Source: DAIMFL01 sp964372215
GTDB taxonomy: Bacteria; Pseudomonadota; Alphaproteobacteria; Dongiales; Dongiaceae
Direction of reading: 5' to 3'
Assembly: GCA_964372215.1 (NCBI GenBank)
Contig: CAYJQC010000004.1
Coordinates: 145,650 to 209,649 of the forward strand
Length of the DNA stretch: 64,000 bases
How positions within the stretch are numbered: position 1 is the stretch's first letter; every line of letters starts with the position of its first letter. The notes below the pieces were generated by a model. The model searched no databases, was not told where the DNA came from, and worked only from the letters and a program-made list of their open reading frames with translations. Below, piece by piece: positions 17,929 to 26,417 of this stretch. Position numbers and translations under genes: made by a program.

Positions 17929-18777
17929 CTACCTCCGGACGACGAGACGAAGATGACGGCCGAGCACGGCCACGACGACGAGCACGTTGACCAGCACCAT
18001 CAGTGCGCCGAGCGCATTGATCTCCGGCGTGATCCCAAGCTTCAGCATGGAGTAGATGCGGAGCGGCAACGGCGTGGTGCCGACACCCGATGTGAAGACC
18101 GACATCACGAAGTTGTCGAAAGACAGGGTCGCCGCCAACAGGAAGGCGGTGAGGATCGCCGGCATCAGTATCGGCAGGGTGACGCGCAGGAAGACCTGCA
18201 GCTCACTGGCACCGAGATCGGCCGCGGCTTCCTCCAGCCGGCGATCGAGCGCGGAGGCGGCCGCGCGCACGATCAGCATGGTGAACGGCACCGAGACCAG
18301 GACATGGCTGGTGATCAAGGTGAAGTAGCCGAGGGTGATGCCGGCCGTCACCATCAGCACCAGGAACGCCACGGCGATGACGATTTCGGGCAGCACCAGC
18401 GGGGCCATCATCAATGTCGACAGGGCGTCGCGACCGCGAAAGCGCCGCTTGACGATGGCGAGAGCGGTGAGCGTGCCGATCGCCGTGCTGACCGCCGCCG
18501 AGCTGGCGGCGATGATGACGCTGACCCACAGGCCGCGGCCGAGCTGGCGATCGTCGAACACTTCGCGGTACCAATCCAGGGTGAATCCGGTCCACACCAC
18601 CGTGGAGCGCGAGGCGTTGAACGAATAGGCGATCAGGATGACGATCGGCGCGAACAGGAAGAGATAGGCGAGGAGCGTGATCCCCGGCGCGACGCGGCCG
18701 AGCACGGCAGTGTCGAACCACAGGCGCAGCCGTGGCAGCGCGGGTGGAGAACCGGCGGTGTGCTGGGTCGCGCTCAT
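17929..18777 (-). CDS. PotC-type ABC importer permease
   Basis: A 282-residue inner-membrane permease. The first helix region is LLAYLFLFAPIVILIAYSFN; WTGFTLDWYREVF and the EAA loop EEAAADLGASELQVFLRVTLP are typical of PotC. About six helices. ATG at 18777 overlaps the stop of the PotB-type gene (ATGA). The frame stays open further upstream, but the overlap and the family start point favour 18777. Confidence 0.9.
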   Translation of the reverse strand: MSATQHTAGSPPALPRLRLWFDTAVLGRVAPGITLLAYLFLFAPIVILIAYSFNASRSTVVWTGFTLDWYREVFDDRQLGRGLWVSVIIAASSAAVSTAIGTLTALAIVKRRFRGRDALSTLMMAPLVLPEIVIAVAFLVLMVTAGITLGYFTLITSHVLVSVPFTMLIVRAAASALDRRLEEAAADLGASELQVFLRVTLPILMPAILTAFLLAATLSFDNFVMSVFTSGVGTTPLPLRIYSMLKLGITPEINALGALMVLVNVLVVVAVLGRHLRLVVRR

Positions 18778-19634
18778 GCCCGCATCGCCTCCGCCCGGCG
18801 CATCACCCGCATGTAGAGCACGATGGCCACCGAGGAAATCGCCAGCATCATCACGGACACGGCCGCCCCGAGCGGCATGTTCCGGAACTCCAGGAAGAGC
18901 TGGACGATCAGGTTGCCGATGATGATGCTCTTGCCGCCGCCCAGCAGCACCGGGATCGCGAAGACGCCCATCGAGGGCACGAAGACGAACAGGCTGGCGG
19001 CGATCACGCCCGGCAGTGACAAGGGCAGGGTGACCCGGAGGAACGCGGTCGGCGGGCTGGCGCCGAGATCGCGGGCCGCCTCCAATAGGGACCGGTTGAT
19101 CGGTTGCAGCGCGGCATAGATCGGGAACACCGCGGACGGCAGGAAGGCGTAGAGCAGGCCGACCAGTACGGCGCCGTAGGTGCCGAGCATTTGCATCGGC
19201 TCGGCGGTCAGGTCGAAGGCCTGGAGCGTGGCGTTGATCATGCCGTTGCGACCGAGCAACACCACCCAGGCGGAGATGCGGATCAAGAAATTGATCCAGA
19301 ACGGAATCAGCATCAGCACCAGGAGCACCGGTGCCATCCGTCCGGCGCGGAACACGATGTAGTAGGCGATGGGATACGCGATTAGCAGGCAGAGCGCGGT
19401 ATTCATCGCCGCGAGCTGCAGCGAGTTGCGCAAGATCGGGAAGTAGAGCGGCTGCAGCAGCTCGGCATAGTTCGCCAGGGTGAAGCCCGGCACGACACCG
19501 CCATAGTCGTCCCGGCCGGCGAAGCTGTAGCCGACGACGATGATGAGCGGCAGCACCAGGAACAGCAGCATCAGCACCGTCGACGGCGCCAGCATCATGA
19601 GGGTGACCAGGAACTGGCGTCGATCGCGGGTCAT
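18774..19634 (-). CDS. PotB-type ABC importer permease
   Basis: A 286-residue permease. The first helix (PSTVLMLLFLVLPLIIVVGYSF), then FTLANYAELL, the helix pair around PFWINFLIRISAWVVLLG and the EAA loop EAARDLGASPPTAFLRVTLP are PotB-like. It overlaps the regulator stop by the ATGA at 19631-19634, so the regulator and transporter are translated together. Confidence 0.9.
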   Translation of the reverse strand: MTRDRRQFLVTLMMLAPSTVLMLLFLVLPLIIVVGYSFAGRDDYGGVVPGFTLANYAELLQPLYFPILRNSLQLAAMNTALCLLIAYPIAYYIVFRAGRMAPVLLVLMLIPFWINFLIRISAWVVLLGRNGMINATLQAFDLTAEPMQMLGTYGAVLVGLLYAFLPSAVFPIYAALQPINRSLLEAARDLGASPPTAFLRVTLPLSLPGVIAASLFVFVPSMGVFAIPVLLGGGKSIIIGNLIVQLFLEFRNMPLGAAVSVMMLAISSVAIVLYMRVMRRAEAMRA

Positions 19635-20353
19635 CGGCTGCGTTCCATGCTGCCCGTCGGCTCAGCCGACACCGGATGCAGCAGGCTGCGCCCGCGATTG
19701 CCGGCAGTGGCATTGCGGAACACCGCCGTCGGATCGAAATCGAGATGCTTGCGCATCGCGGCCTCGGCGCGGGCCGGATCGGCTGCCTTCAGCGCCGCGT
19801 ACATGGTCTCGTAGTTCTCGATCTCCTCGCGAATCAGGGTGATCGGCACGCGCGAGAGATAGAGCGTGCGCACCGACAGGCCGTAATGCCGGTTGATCGC
19901 GGCGACCAGATGGGAATTGCCGGCGGCCTGGCCGATGATGCGATGAAACCATTCGTCGACCCCGAGATTCCAGTCGAGGTCGCGATTGTCGCTGGCGATA
20001 CCGGAATGAGCGTCGGCCAGCAGCGTCTGGAACTCGGCCAGATGGGTCGCGCGGGCGCGCTCCGCCGCCAGGCGGGCGGCGAAGGCCTCCAGGGTCTGGC
20101 GCACCTCGAAGACGAGATAGAGGTCGGCGGCCGTGATCTCGGTGACGAAATAGCCACGCCGCGGAACGTTCTCGATCAGGTCTTCCTGGGCAAGCCGCTG
20201 CATGGCCTCCCGGAGCGGCGTGCGGCCCACCTTCAGCAGGTCCATCATCACCGCTTCCTCGATCACGGCGCCGGGCAGCAGTTCGGCGCGGATGATGAGC
20301 TGCTTCAGCCTGTCATAGGCGGAATCGCTCTGGCGGCGGGTGGCGGGTTCCAT
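19631..20353 (-). CDS. GntR-family regulator (FadR/FCD subfamily), first gene of the Pot/aldolase operon
   Basis: About 240 residues. An N-terminal winged helix-turn-helix (SAYDRLKQLIIRAELLPGAVIEE, then VGRTPLREAMQRLAQEDLIE) is followed by an FCD ligand domain (FEVRQTLEAFAARLA, WFHRIIGQAAGN with metal-type His). FCD regulators sense small carboxylates. ATG at 20353 (MEPATRRQ) is preferred; the frame continues upstream but would run through the palindrome at 20383-20404. It leads the operon and probably controls it through that palindrome. Confidence 0.88.
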   Translation of the reverse strand: MEPATRRQSDSAYDRLKQLIIRAELLPGAVIEEAVMMDLLKVGRTPLREAMQRLAQEDLIENVPRRGYFVTEITAADLYLVFEVRQTLEAFAARLAAERARATHLAEFQTLLADAHSGIASDNRDLDWNLGVDEWFHRIIGQAAGNSHLVAAINRHYGLSVRTLYLSRVPITLIREEIENYETMYAALKAADPARAEAAMRKHLDFDPTAVFRNATAGNRGRSLLHPVSAEPTGSMERSR

Positions 20354-20382
20354 TGGCGGAACGATCCGGGTCGGGCAGTGGA

Positions 20383-20404
20383 TACGACGAATATATTCGT
20401 CGTA
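20383..20404. promoter_or_regulatory. Perfect 22-bp palindrome, operator candidate for the adjacent GntR regulator
   Basis: Arm TACGACGAATA is followed immediately by its exact reverse complement. It lies 29 bases upstream of the GntR start. On the minus strand a consensus -35 hexamer TTGACA (20425-20420) sits 15 bases before it, so the palindrome covers the spacer/-10 region. Binding there should block transcription of the whole operon. Confidence 0.7.
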
Positions 20405-20481
20405 CATTTTGCTGACGCATGTCAACCCGGCAGTCAGGCGGGCCCGGCCCGGTGACTGGGCAAAGGGGGCGGCGGCGCGGT

Positions 20482-21270
20482 CTAAAGCCGTGGCACCGCC
20501 AGCCCGCCATCGGCATACACGATCTGCCCGACGCTGAAGGGCAGGGCGCCGCTGGCGAGCGCGACCACGGTCCGGCCGACATCCTCGGGCTCGCCCCAGC
20601 GGCGGATCGGCGTGTAGCCCTGCTGGATCAGCGCATCGAGCTTGGTGGCCGAGGCCGCCGTCATGTCGCTGCGGATGATGCCGGGCCGGACCTCGTAGAC
20701 TCCGATTCCGCTTTCGGCGAGGCGGACGGCGTAGAGCTTGCTCAACATCGACAGCCCGGCCTTGGAGATGCAGTATTCGCCGCGATTGACCGAGACCACC
20801 TCGGCGCTGATCGAACTGATGGTGACAATCGCTCGGTGATGCGGCCCCGGCTCGGCTGCCAGCATGCGCCGCGCGATTCTCTGGGTCAGGAAGAACGGCC
20901 CGCGCAGATTGACGTCGAGGCAGCGGTCGTAGCTCTCGACCGACACGTCCAGCAGATCGCCGCGGTTCATCACCGACACGCCGGCATTGTTGACCAGGCA
21001 GTCGATGCGGCCGAAGGCGTTCCAGGCCCGCGCCGACAGATCGTCCTGCGCTGCCAGGTCGGCGATGTCGCCCGGCGCCCAGGCGCCGCGCTGCCCGGCG
21101 TCGCGGATTCCGGCGAGGGTTTCCTCTGGGGAGTCGCCGGGCAGGTCGTTTACCACCACGTCGTACCCAGCGCCGGCCAGCGCCAGGGCGATTCCCCGGC
21201 CGATCCCGCGTCTGGCTCCGGTCACCAGCGCAACGGGAGGAACGAGTTCGGTCGGCGGGTGACTGGCCAC
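20482..21270 (-). CDS. Short-chain dehydrogenase/reductase (SDR)
   Basis: A 262-residue classical SDR: nucleotide motif VTGARRGIGRGIA, NNAG in CLVNNAGVS, Ser in TISSIS and catalytic YCISK. Start is GTG at 21270, preceded by AGGAGG six bases away; the longer frame to 21402 crosses the promoter region. It probably oxidises a hydroxy acid or alcohol with NAD(P). It is divergent from hyuA and shares with it the operator at 21318-21331, so it belongs to the hydantoinase/TRAP/MatB regulon. Confidence 0.88.
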   Translation of the reverse strand: MASHPPTELVPPVALVTGARRGIGRGIALALAGAGYDVVVNDLPGDSPEETLAGIRDAGQRGAWAPGDIADLAAQDDLSARAWNAFGRIDCLVNNAGVSVMNRGDLLDVSVESYDRCLDVNLRGPFFLTQRIARRMLAAEPGPHHRAIVTISSISAEVVSVNRGEYCISKAGLSMLSKLYAVRLAESGIGVYEVRPGIIRSDMTAASATKLDALIQQGYTPIRRWGEPEDVGRTVVALASGALPFSVGQIVYADGGLAVPRL

Positions 21271-21300
21271 GATTGCCTCCTCAGCTGTACCTGCCGCAAG

Positions 21301-21329
21301 AGTATGGAAAAAAGAATGATTGTTGACAA
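21301..21329 (-). promoter_or_regulatory. Promoter candidate for the SDR gene
   Basis: On the minus strand TTGTCA (21329-21324) and CATACT (21306-21301) are separated by 17 bases, matching -35 and -10 at 5/6 and 4/6 positions. The -35 lies inside the 14-bp operator at 21318-21331, so a bound regulator would block it. Confidence 0.45.
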
Positions 21330-21331
21330 TC
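21318..21331. promoter_or_regulatory. Regulon operator, copy 1 (SDR / hyuA divergent region)
   Basis: GATTGTTGACAATC, with 6-bp inverted arms and a 2-base centre. Near-identical sites lie in the two other divergent regions at 27472-27485 and 33886-33899. The TNGT-n2-ACNA form fits FadR/FCD-type GntR proteins, and such a gene lies next to copy 3. Confidence 0.65.
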
Positions 21332-21336
21332 GTTCC

Positions 21337-21365
21337 TTGACCATCGACCGTCTGCTTCGCAGAAT
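21337..21365 (+). promoter_or_regulatory. Promoter candidate for hyuA-hyuB-tautomerase
   Basis: TTGACC (21337-21342), a 17-base spacer and CAGAAT (21360-21365). It begins five bases after operator copy 1. The same TTGACC word stands five bases after operator copy 3 near matB, suggesting a shared promoter design. Confidence 0.4.
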
Positions 21366-21443
21366 CGCAGGGCTCGACTTGCCCAAGTTCCGGCGGCTCC
21401 ACCTGCGGCGACAGAGCAGTAGTTATAAGGACAAGGGAAGGCC

Positions 21444-23564
21444 ATGGCGCCGGGGTCAGCGACGGAGAGCGGGAACCGCCTGACCTGTCGCATCGGGATC
21501 GACATCGGCGGCACCTTCACCGACATCGTCCTGGCGCGCTCCGATGGTCGGTTGTTCCTGCTCAAGACGTCGTCCTCGACCCGAGAGCCGGAGCAGGCGG
21601 TGGTGGCCGGGGTGGCGGCGATCCTCGGCCAGGCCCGGCTGCCCGCGACTGCGGTGCGCGAGGTGCTGCACGGCACCACGGTCGGCTCCAACACCATCCT
21701 GCAGAAATCCGGCGCCAGGACTGGCCTCATCACCACGCGCGGCTTCCGCGACGTGCTGGAAATCGGCCGGGTCCGCACGCCCGACCTGTTCGACCTGCAA
21801 TGGGACAAGCCGGAACCGCTGGTCCGCCGCCGCCACCGGCTGGAGGTGCGCGAGCGCCTCTATGCCGACGGCAGCGTCGCCGAGGCGCTGGACGAGGACG
21901 CGGTGGTCCGCGCCGCCGACGCGCTGGCGGCCGACGGGATCGAGGCGATCGCGCTTTGCTTCCTGCACAGCTACCGCAACGCCGCCCACGAAGCGCGCGC
22001 GGCGGAGCTGGTGCGCGCGCGCCATCCGGACATTGCGGTCAGCGCCTCGATCGACATCCTGCCGGAGATGAAGGAGTACGAGCGCACCAGCACCACGGTG
22101 GTGAACGCCTACATCCTGCCGACCATGCGGCGCTATCTCGGGCGGCTGCGGGATGGGCTCGAGGCGCTCGGCCTGGATTGCCCGCTGCTGGTCGTCACCT
22201 CGAACGGCGGGCTGGCCAAGGCGCCGCTCGCCATGGAAAAGCCGGTCTTCTTCATCGGCTCCGGCCCGGCGGCCGGTGTCGTCGGCGCGGCGCGGCTGGC
22301 GGTCGCGACCGGGCACACCGACGCCATCGCCTTCGACATGGGCGGCACCACGGCAAAGGCGTCGCTGATCGACAACGGCGCGGTCGCCCGCACCAACGAG
22401 TACGAGTTCCGCGCCGGCATCAGCACGCCGAGCCGCTTCATCAAGGCCGGCGGCTACATGCTGAAGGTGCCGGCGGTCGATGTCGCCGAAGTCGGCGCCG
22501 GCGCCGGCTCCATCGCCTGGGTCGATCCGGCCGGGCTGCTCCATGTAGGGCCGCAATCGGCGGGCGGCGACCCCGGCCCGGCCTGCTACGGCAAGGGCGG
22601 CGAGCGGCCGACCGTGTCCGACGCCAACGTGGTGCTCGGCATGCTCAATCCCCATCATCTCGCCGGTGGCGCCCTGAAGGTGCATCGCGACTTGGCGGTG
22701 GCGGCCATCGCCCGCGACGTGGCGACACCGCTCGGCGTCTCCATCGAACGGGCGGCGCTCGGCATCCGCAGCGTCGCCAATGCCAGCATGGCGCGCGCCG
22801 TGCGCTCGGTCACCGTCGAGCGCGGCATCGACCCGCGCGACTTCACCCTGATGGCGTTCGGCGGCAGCGGCCCGGTCCATGCCGCCGACCTGGCGCGCGG
22901 CCTCGGCATGAAGCGGGTGCTGTTCCCCAACCTGCCGGGGGTGTTCACCGCGGTCGGCATGCTGGCCGGCGATGTCGAGCGCCATTTCGTGACCGCGCTG
23001 CCCGGGCCTGTCGAGACGCTGGCCGGCGCCGAGGCGCACCGTGCCGTGGCCGAGATGCAGGATGCCGCGCGCGACGCCCTGGCCCAGGAGGGTTTCACCG
23101 GCGACTTCGCGCGGGTGCGGCTGGAGGCCGACTTGCGCCTCGCCGGCCAGGACAGCGAGGTGGCCGTGCCGTTCGAGTCCGCCGAGTGCACGGCCGGCGG
23201 CGTCGCGGCGATCGCGGCGCGGTTCTATGCCGCCTATGAACAGATGTACCGCTACAAGGTCGACGAGCCGGTGGAACTCGCCAACATCCGCGCCGTGGCG
23301 ATCGGCCGCCGGGCGGACCGGCTCGACTTCGCCGACATCGACACCGCGTCGGCGGACCTCGGCGGGCTGCAGTCCCGGCCGGTGCGGTTCGAGGGCGCCG
23401 ATGACGACGCCGACGTCGCGGTCGTCGCGCGGCCGGCGGTCGGATCCGACTGGCGGCCGGGACCGCTCATCGTCGAAAGCTACGACACTACCATCGTGGC
23501 GCCGCCCCGCAGCCGCGTCCGGACGGACCCGCTCGGCAATATCGTGATGGAGTTCGACCGATGA
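21444..23564 (+). CDS. hyuA: Hydantoinase/oxoprolinase A subunit
   Basis: A 706-residue HyuA-type protein. It has the ASKHA phosphate loop GIDIGGTFTDIVLA at the N terminus, HGTTVGSNTI, a second nucleotide loop AFDMGGTTAKASLI near residue 300 and the C-terminal MAFGGSGPVHAADLA. HyuA/HyuB pairs use ATP to open cyclic amides or related rings (N-methylhydantoin, 5-oxoproline, caprolactam) or to carboxylate ketones. ATG at 21444 is preceded by GGGAAGG. It overlaps hyuB by ATGA. The substrate is not evident; context is a TRAP importer, aldolases and MatB. Confidence 0.92.
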   Translation: MAPGSATESGNRLTCRIGIDIGGTFTDIVLARSDGRLFLLKTSSSTREPEQAVVAGVAAILGQARLPATAVREVLHGTTVGSNTILQKSGARTGLITTRGFRDVLEIGRVRTPDLFDLQWDKPEPLVRRRHRLEVRERLYADGSVAEALDEDAVVRAADALAADGIEAIALCFLHSYRNAAHEARAAELVRARHPDIAVSASIDILPEMKEYERTSTTVVNAYILPTMRRYLGRLRDGLEALGLDCPLLVVTSNGGLAKAPLAMEKPVFFIGSGPAAGVVGAARLAVATGHTDAIAFDMGGTTAKASLIDNGAVARTNEYEFRAGISTPSRFIKAGGYMLKVPAVDVAEVGAGAGSIAWVDPAGLLHVGPQSAGGDPGPACYGKGGERPTVSDANVVLGMLNPHHLAGGALKVHRDLAVAAIARDVATPLGVSIERAALGIRSVANASMARAVRSVTVERGIDPRDFTLMAFGGSGPVHAADLARGLGMKRVLFPNLPGVFTAVGMLAGDVERHFVTALPGPVETLAGAEAHRAVAEMQDAARDALAQEGFTGDFARVRLEADLRLAGQDSEVAVPFESAECTAGGVAAIAARFYAAYEQMYRYKVDEPVELANIRAVAIGRRADRLDFADIDTASADLGGLQSRPVRFEGADDDADVAVVARPAVGSDWRPGPLIVESYDTTIVAPPRSRVRTDPLGNIVMEFDR

Positions 23565-25237
23565 CCGGACAGGCGTCAGCCGCCGCGACCGACCCGGTGA
23601 CCTTCGCCGTGGTCAAGAACGCGCTCGATTCGATCGTCGACGAGATGGCCTACACGGTGATGCGTACCGCGCGTTCGCCGATCGTGCGCGACGTGCTGGA
23701 TTATTCGACCACCCTGTGCGACCCGGCGGGCCGCATCGTTGCCCAGGCCAAGACCGTGGCACTGCATCTTGGCGCCGTACCCGATGCGATGGTCGAGGTC
23801 CTGGCCCGCTATGGCGGCCGCCTGGTGCCGGGCGACGTCGTCATCCTGAACGATCCCTATGCCGGCGGCATGCACCTGCCCGACATCTTCATGTTCAAGC
23901 CGATTTTCCGCGAGGAACGACTGCAGGGCTTCGCCGTGGTGATCGCCCACCAATGCGACATGGGCGGCCGCGTGCCCGGCTCGAACGCCAGCGATTCGAC
24001 GGAGATCTACCAGGAAGGCCTGCGCATCCCGCCGTCGAAGCTGTACGAGGCGGGCCAACCGAACGAGACGCTGTTCCGGATTATCGAAGCCAATGTCCGC
24101 CTGCCGGCGCTTGTACATGGCGACCTGCAGGCGCAGCTCGCCGCCTGCAATGTCGGCGAGCGCGAGTTCCTACGGCTCATCGACCGCTACGGCGAGGCCG
24201 AGTCCCATGCCTATGTGCGGGAACTGATCGACTATGCCGAGCGGCTGACCCGCCAGGTGATCGCCGGCTGGCCGAAGGGCAGCTGGCGCTTCCTCGACCA
24301 TATCGACGATGACGGCTTCAGCGACGCAGCCATCCCGATCCAGGTCGAGATTACGGTCGGTGCGGATGGCCTGGTCGTCGACTTCGCCGGCAGCTCGCCG
24401 CAGGTGACGGGCGCGATCAACAGCACGCTCTCCTTCGTGAAGTCCGCCGCCTATTTGAGCGTCCGCTGCTGCCTCGGCCACGACGTGCCGAACAACGAGG
24501 GGGTGTTCCGCTGCATGGAGATCAGGGCGCCCAAGGGCAGCATCCTGAACCCGCTGCCGCCGGCGCCGGTGGCGGCGCGCGCCCTCACCGGCTACCGCGT
24601 CGTCGACGCGATGTTCGGCTGCCTCGCCCAGATCGTGCCAGACTTGGTGCCGGCGGCGGGGGAAGGCGGCAACACGGTGGTCAGCATCGGCGGCTACAAC
24701 GCCGACCGTTCGCCCTTCGTGGTCGTCGACATGATCAACGGCGCCTGGGGCGGCCGGCCGACCAAGGACGGCATCGAAGGGGTGACCAACCCGTCGCAGA
24801 ACATGTCGAACACCCCGGTCGAGGTGCTGGAGACCCGTGCCCCGGTGATGATCGAGGAGTATGGATTCGAGCCCGATACCGGCGGCGCCGGTCGGTTTCG
24901 CGGCGGGCTCGGCTTGGTGCGGCGCTACCGGCTGCTCGCGGACGAGGCCGTGCTGCAGCTCCGCTCCGACCGCCGCCGCTTCCCGCCTTTTGGCCTGTCC
25001 GGCGGCGGCCCGGCGGCGCCGACCAGCAACATGTTCAACCCGGACGGTGAGAACCGCCCGCTGCCGGCCAAGGTCACCATGCAGATCAAGCGCGGCGACT
25101 CGATCCGGCATGTGCAGAGCGGCGGCGGCGGCCATGGCGACCCGGCCGCGCGGTCGATCGCGGCGGTGCAGGACGACCTCGCCGATGGCAAGATCACCGA
25201 GGGTTTTGCCCGCCGTCACTATCCGCAGGCATTCTAG
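23561..25237 (+). CDS. hyuB: Hydantoinase/oxoprolinase B subunit
   Basis: A 558-residue HyuB-type protein, the obligate partner of HyuA. Landmarks: YTVMRTARSPIVRDVLDYS, GDVVILNDPYAGGMHLPD, the metal-site region HQCDMGGRVPGSNA and the C-terminal GGAGRFRGGLGLVRRY. Length is normal for the family. ATG overlaps the hyuA stop. A gene for a 4-OT-like tautomerase follows after 12 bases with its own ribosome site. Confidence 0.92.
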   Translation: MTGQASAAATDPVTFAVVKNALDSIVDEMAYTVMRTARSPIVRDVLDYSTTLCDPAGRIVAQAKTVALHLGAVPDAMVEVLARYGGRLVPGDVVILNDPYAGGMHLPDIFMFKPIFREERLQGFAVVIAHQCDMGGRVPGSNASDSTEIYQEGLRIPPSKLYEAGQPNETLFRIIEANVRLPALVHGDLQAQLAACNVGEREFLRLIDRYGEAESHAYVRELIDYAERLTRQVIAGWPKGSWRFLDHIDDDGFSDAAIPIQVEITVGADGLVVDFAGSSPQVTGAINSTLSFVKSAAYLSVRCCLGHDVPNNEGVFRCMEIRAPKGSILNPLPPAPVAARALTGYRVVDAMFGCLAQIVPDLVPAAGEGGNTVVSIGGYNADRSPFVVVDMINGAWGGRPTKDGIEGVTNPSQNMSNTPVEVLETRAPVMIEEYGFEPDTGGAGRFRGGLGLVRRYRLLADEAVLQLRSDRRRFPPFGLSGGGPAAPTSNMFNPDGENRPLPAKVTMQIKRGDSIRHVQSGGGGHGDPAARSIAAVQDDLADGKITEGFARRHYPQAF

Positions 25238-25249
25238 AGGAGAGACACC

Positions 25250-25444
25250 GTGCCCTTCGTGAACATCCGCCTGCTCGCCGGTCGCTCGCCCGAGGTGAAG
25301 CGCGAGATGGCGACGCGCATCGTCGCCGCCGTCGCCGAGACCGCGAAGATCGACCCCGCCGCCGTCTGGGTGGTGTTCGAGGACGTGAAGAAGGAGGACT
25401 GGCTGGACGGGGTTAGCCTCGGGCTGTCGAAGCCCAAGGGCTGA
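25250..25444 (+). CDS. 4-oxalocrotonate tautomerase family protein
   Basis: A 64-residue protein starting at GTG (25250) with AGGAG nine bases upstream. Met removal would expose the catalytic N-terminal Pro (MPFVNIRLLAGRS); Arg in GRS matches Arg11 of 4-oxalocrotonate tautomerase. The position of Arg39 is not conserved (AVWVVFEDV). These small enzymes move enol/keto protons. Here it would act on an unsaturated or enol product of the HyuAB pathway. It is the last gene of the hyuA-hyuB unit, converging on the DapA-like gene. Confidence 0.85.
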   Translation: MPFVNIRLLAGRSPEVKREMATRIVAAVAETAKIDPAAVWVVFEDVKKEDWLDGVSLGLSKPKG

Positions 25445-25457
25445 CGCCGGCGCCGGC

Positions 25458-26378
25458 TCACGCGGTCCGCCTGGCCTTACCCGCCGGGCGCGTCGCGAGC
25501 GCCGCCACCGTTGCGTCCAGCACCGCCATCACGCTGTCGCGTTCGGCGCCGGCGATCGGCAGGCGCGGCGAGCGGATCCATTCCGGCGCGCCATAGGTGA
25601 CATGCTCCGCCAGCTTGATGTACTGGACCAGCTTGACGTGGGTGTCGAGATGGAAGGCCGGGGTCATCAGGCGATAGAGCGTCCGCGCCGCGTCGAAATC
25701 GCCGTCACGGGCGAGGTCGAAGATCTCGACGCATTCCGCCGGCCAGGCGTTGGTCATGCCGGACACCCAGCCGGTGACGCCGAGCGCCAGGCTCTCCAGG
25801 ATCAGGTCGTCGACGCCGCAGAATACGGCGAAGCGATCGCCGAGCCCGTTATAGATGTCGGTAACCCGGCGGATGTCGCCGGATTCCTCCTTGATGCAGA
25901 CGATGCCGGGCGTGTCGGCGAGTTCCCGCAGGATGGCGGGCGTCACGTCCACCCCATAGGCGATCGGGTTGTTGTAGATCATGATCGGCAAACCGCAGGA
26001 CGCGGCCAGGGTCTTGTACCAAGTGGCGGTCTCGCGCGGGTCGGTCTTGTAGGCGATGGACGGGAACGCCATCAGCCCCTCGGCGCCGAGTTTCTCGTAG
26101 CGCCGCGCCGACGCCATGGCCGCCTCGGTGGAAATCTCGGCCAGGCCGCTCAGTAACGGCACGCGCCCGGCGACCGCCTCCTTCGCCGCCAGGATGACCT
26201 TGTCCCGTTCCTCGGCCGTGAGCGACGCATTCTCGCCCAGCATGGGCAGGATGATGATTCCAGACACGCCGTTGACGATCAGCCGGTCGATGCTCCGTGC
26301 CGTGGCATCGAGATCGACCGTTTCGTTCTTGGCGAGCTTGGTGGTGACTGCCGGAAAAACGCCGCGCCAGTTCGTCAT
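25458..26378 (-). CDS. DapA-family class I aldolase/lyase (first of two)
   Basis: About 306 residues in the dihydrodipicolinate synthase/N-acetylneuraminate lyase fold. The Schiff-base Lys is in CIKEESGD and the Tyr in IMIYNNPIAYG. The usual TTGE loop reads MLGEN, unlike true DapA, so it is a catabolic 2-oxo acid lyase or dehydratase rather than a lysine enzyme. ATG at 26378 (MTNWRGVF) has AGGA eight bases ahead; ATG at 26387 is an alternative. Second gene of a two-gene unit divergent from the TRAP importer. Confidence 0.85.
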   Translation of the reverse strand: MTNWRGVFPAVTTKLAKNETVDLDATARSIDRLIVNGVSGIIILPMLGENASLTAEERDKVILAAKEAVAGRVPLLSGLAEISTEAAMASARRYEKLGAEGLMAFPSIAYKTDPRETATWYKTLAASCGLPIMIYNNPIAYGVDVTPAILRELADTPGIVCIKEESGDIRRVTDIYNGLGDRFAVFCGVDDLILESLALGVTGWVSGMTNAWPAECVEIFDLARDGDFDAARTLYRLMTPAFHLDTHVKLVQYIKLAEHVTYGAPEWIRSPRLPIAGAERDSVMAVLDATVAALATRPAGKARRTA

Positions 26379-26417
26379 GGAGAACATCCTGTGGTTCGGG
26401 TCGAAGGTCGGGAGGGG

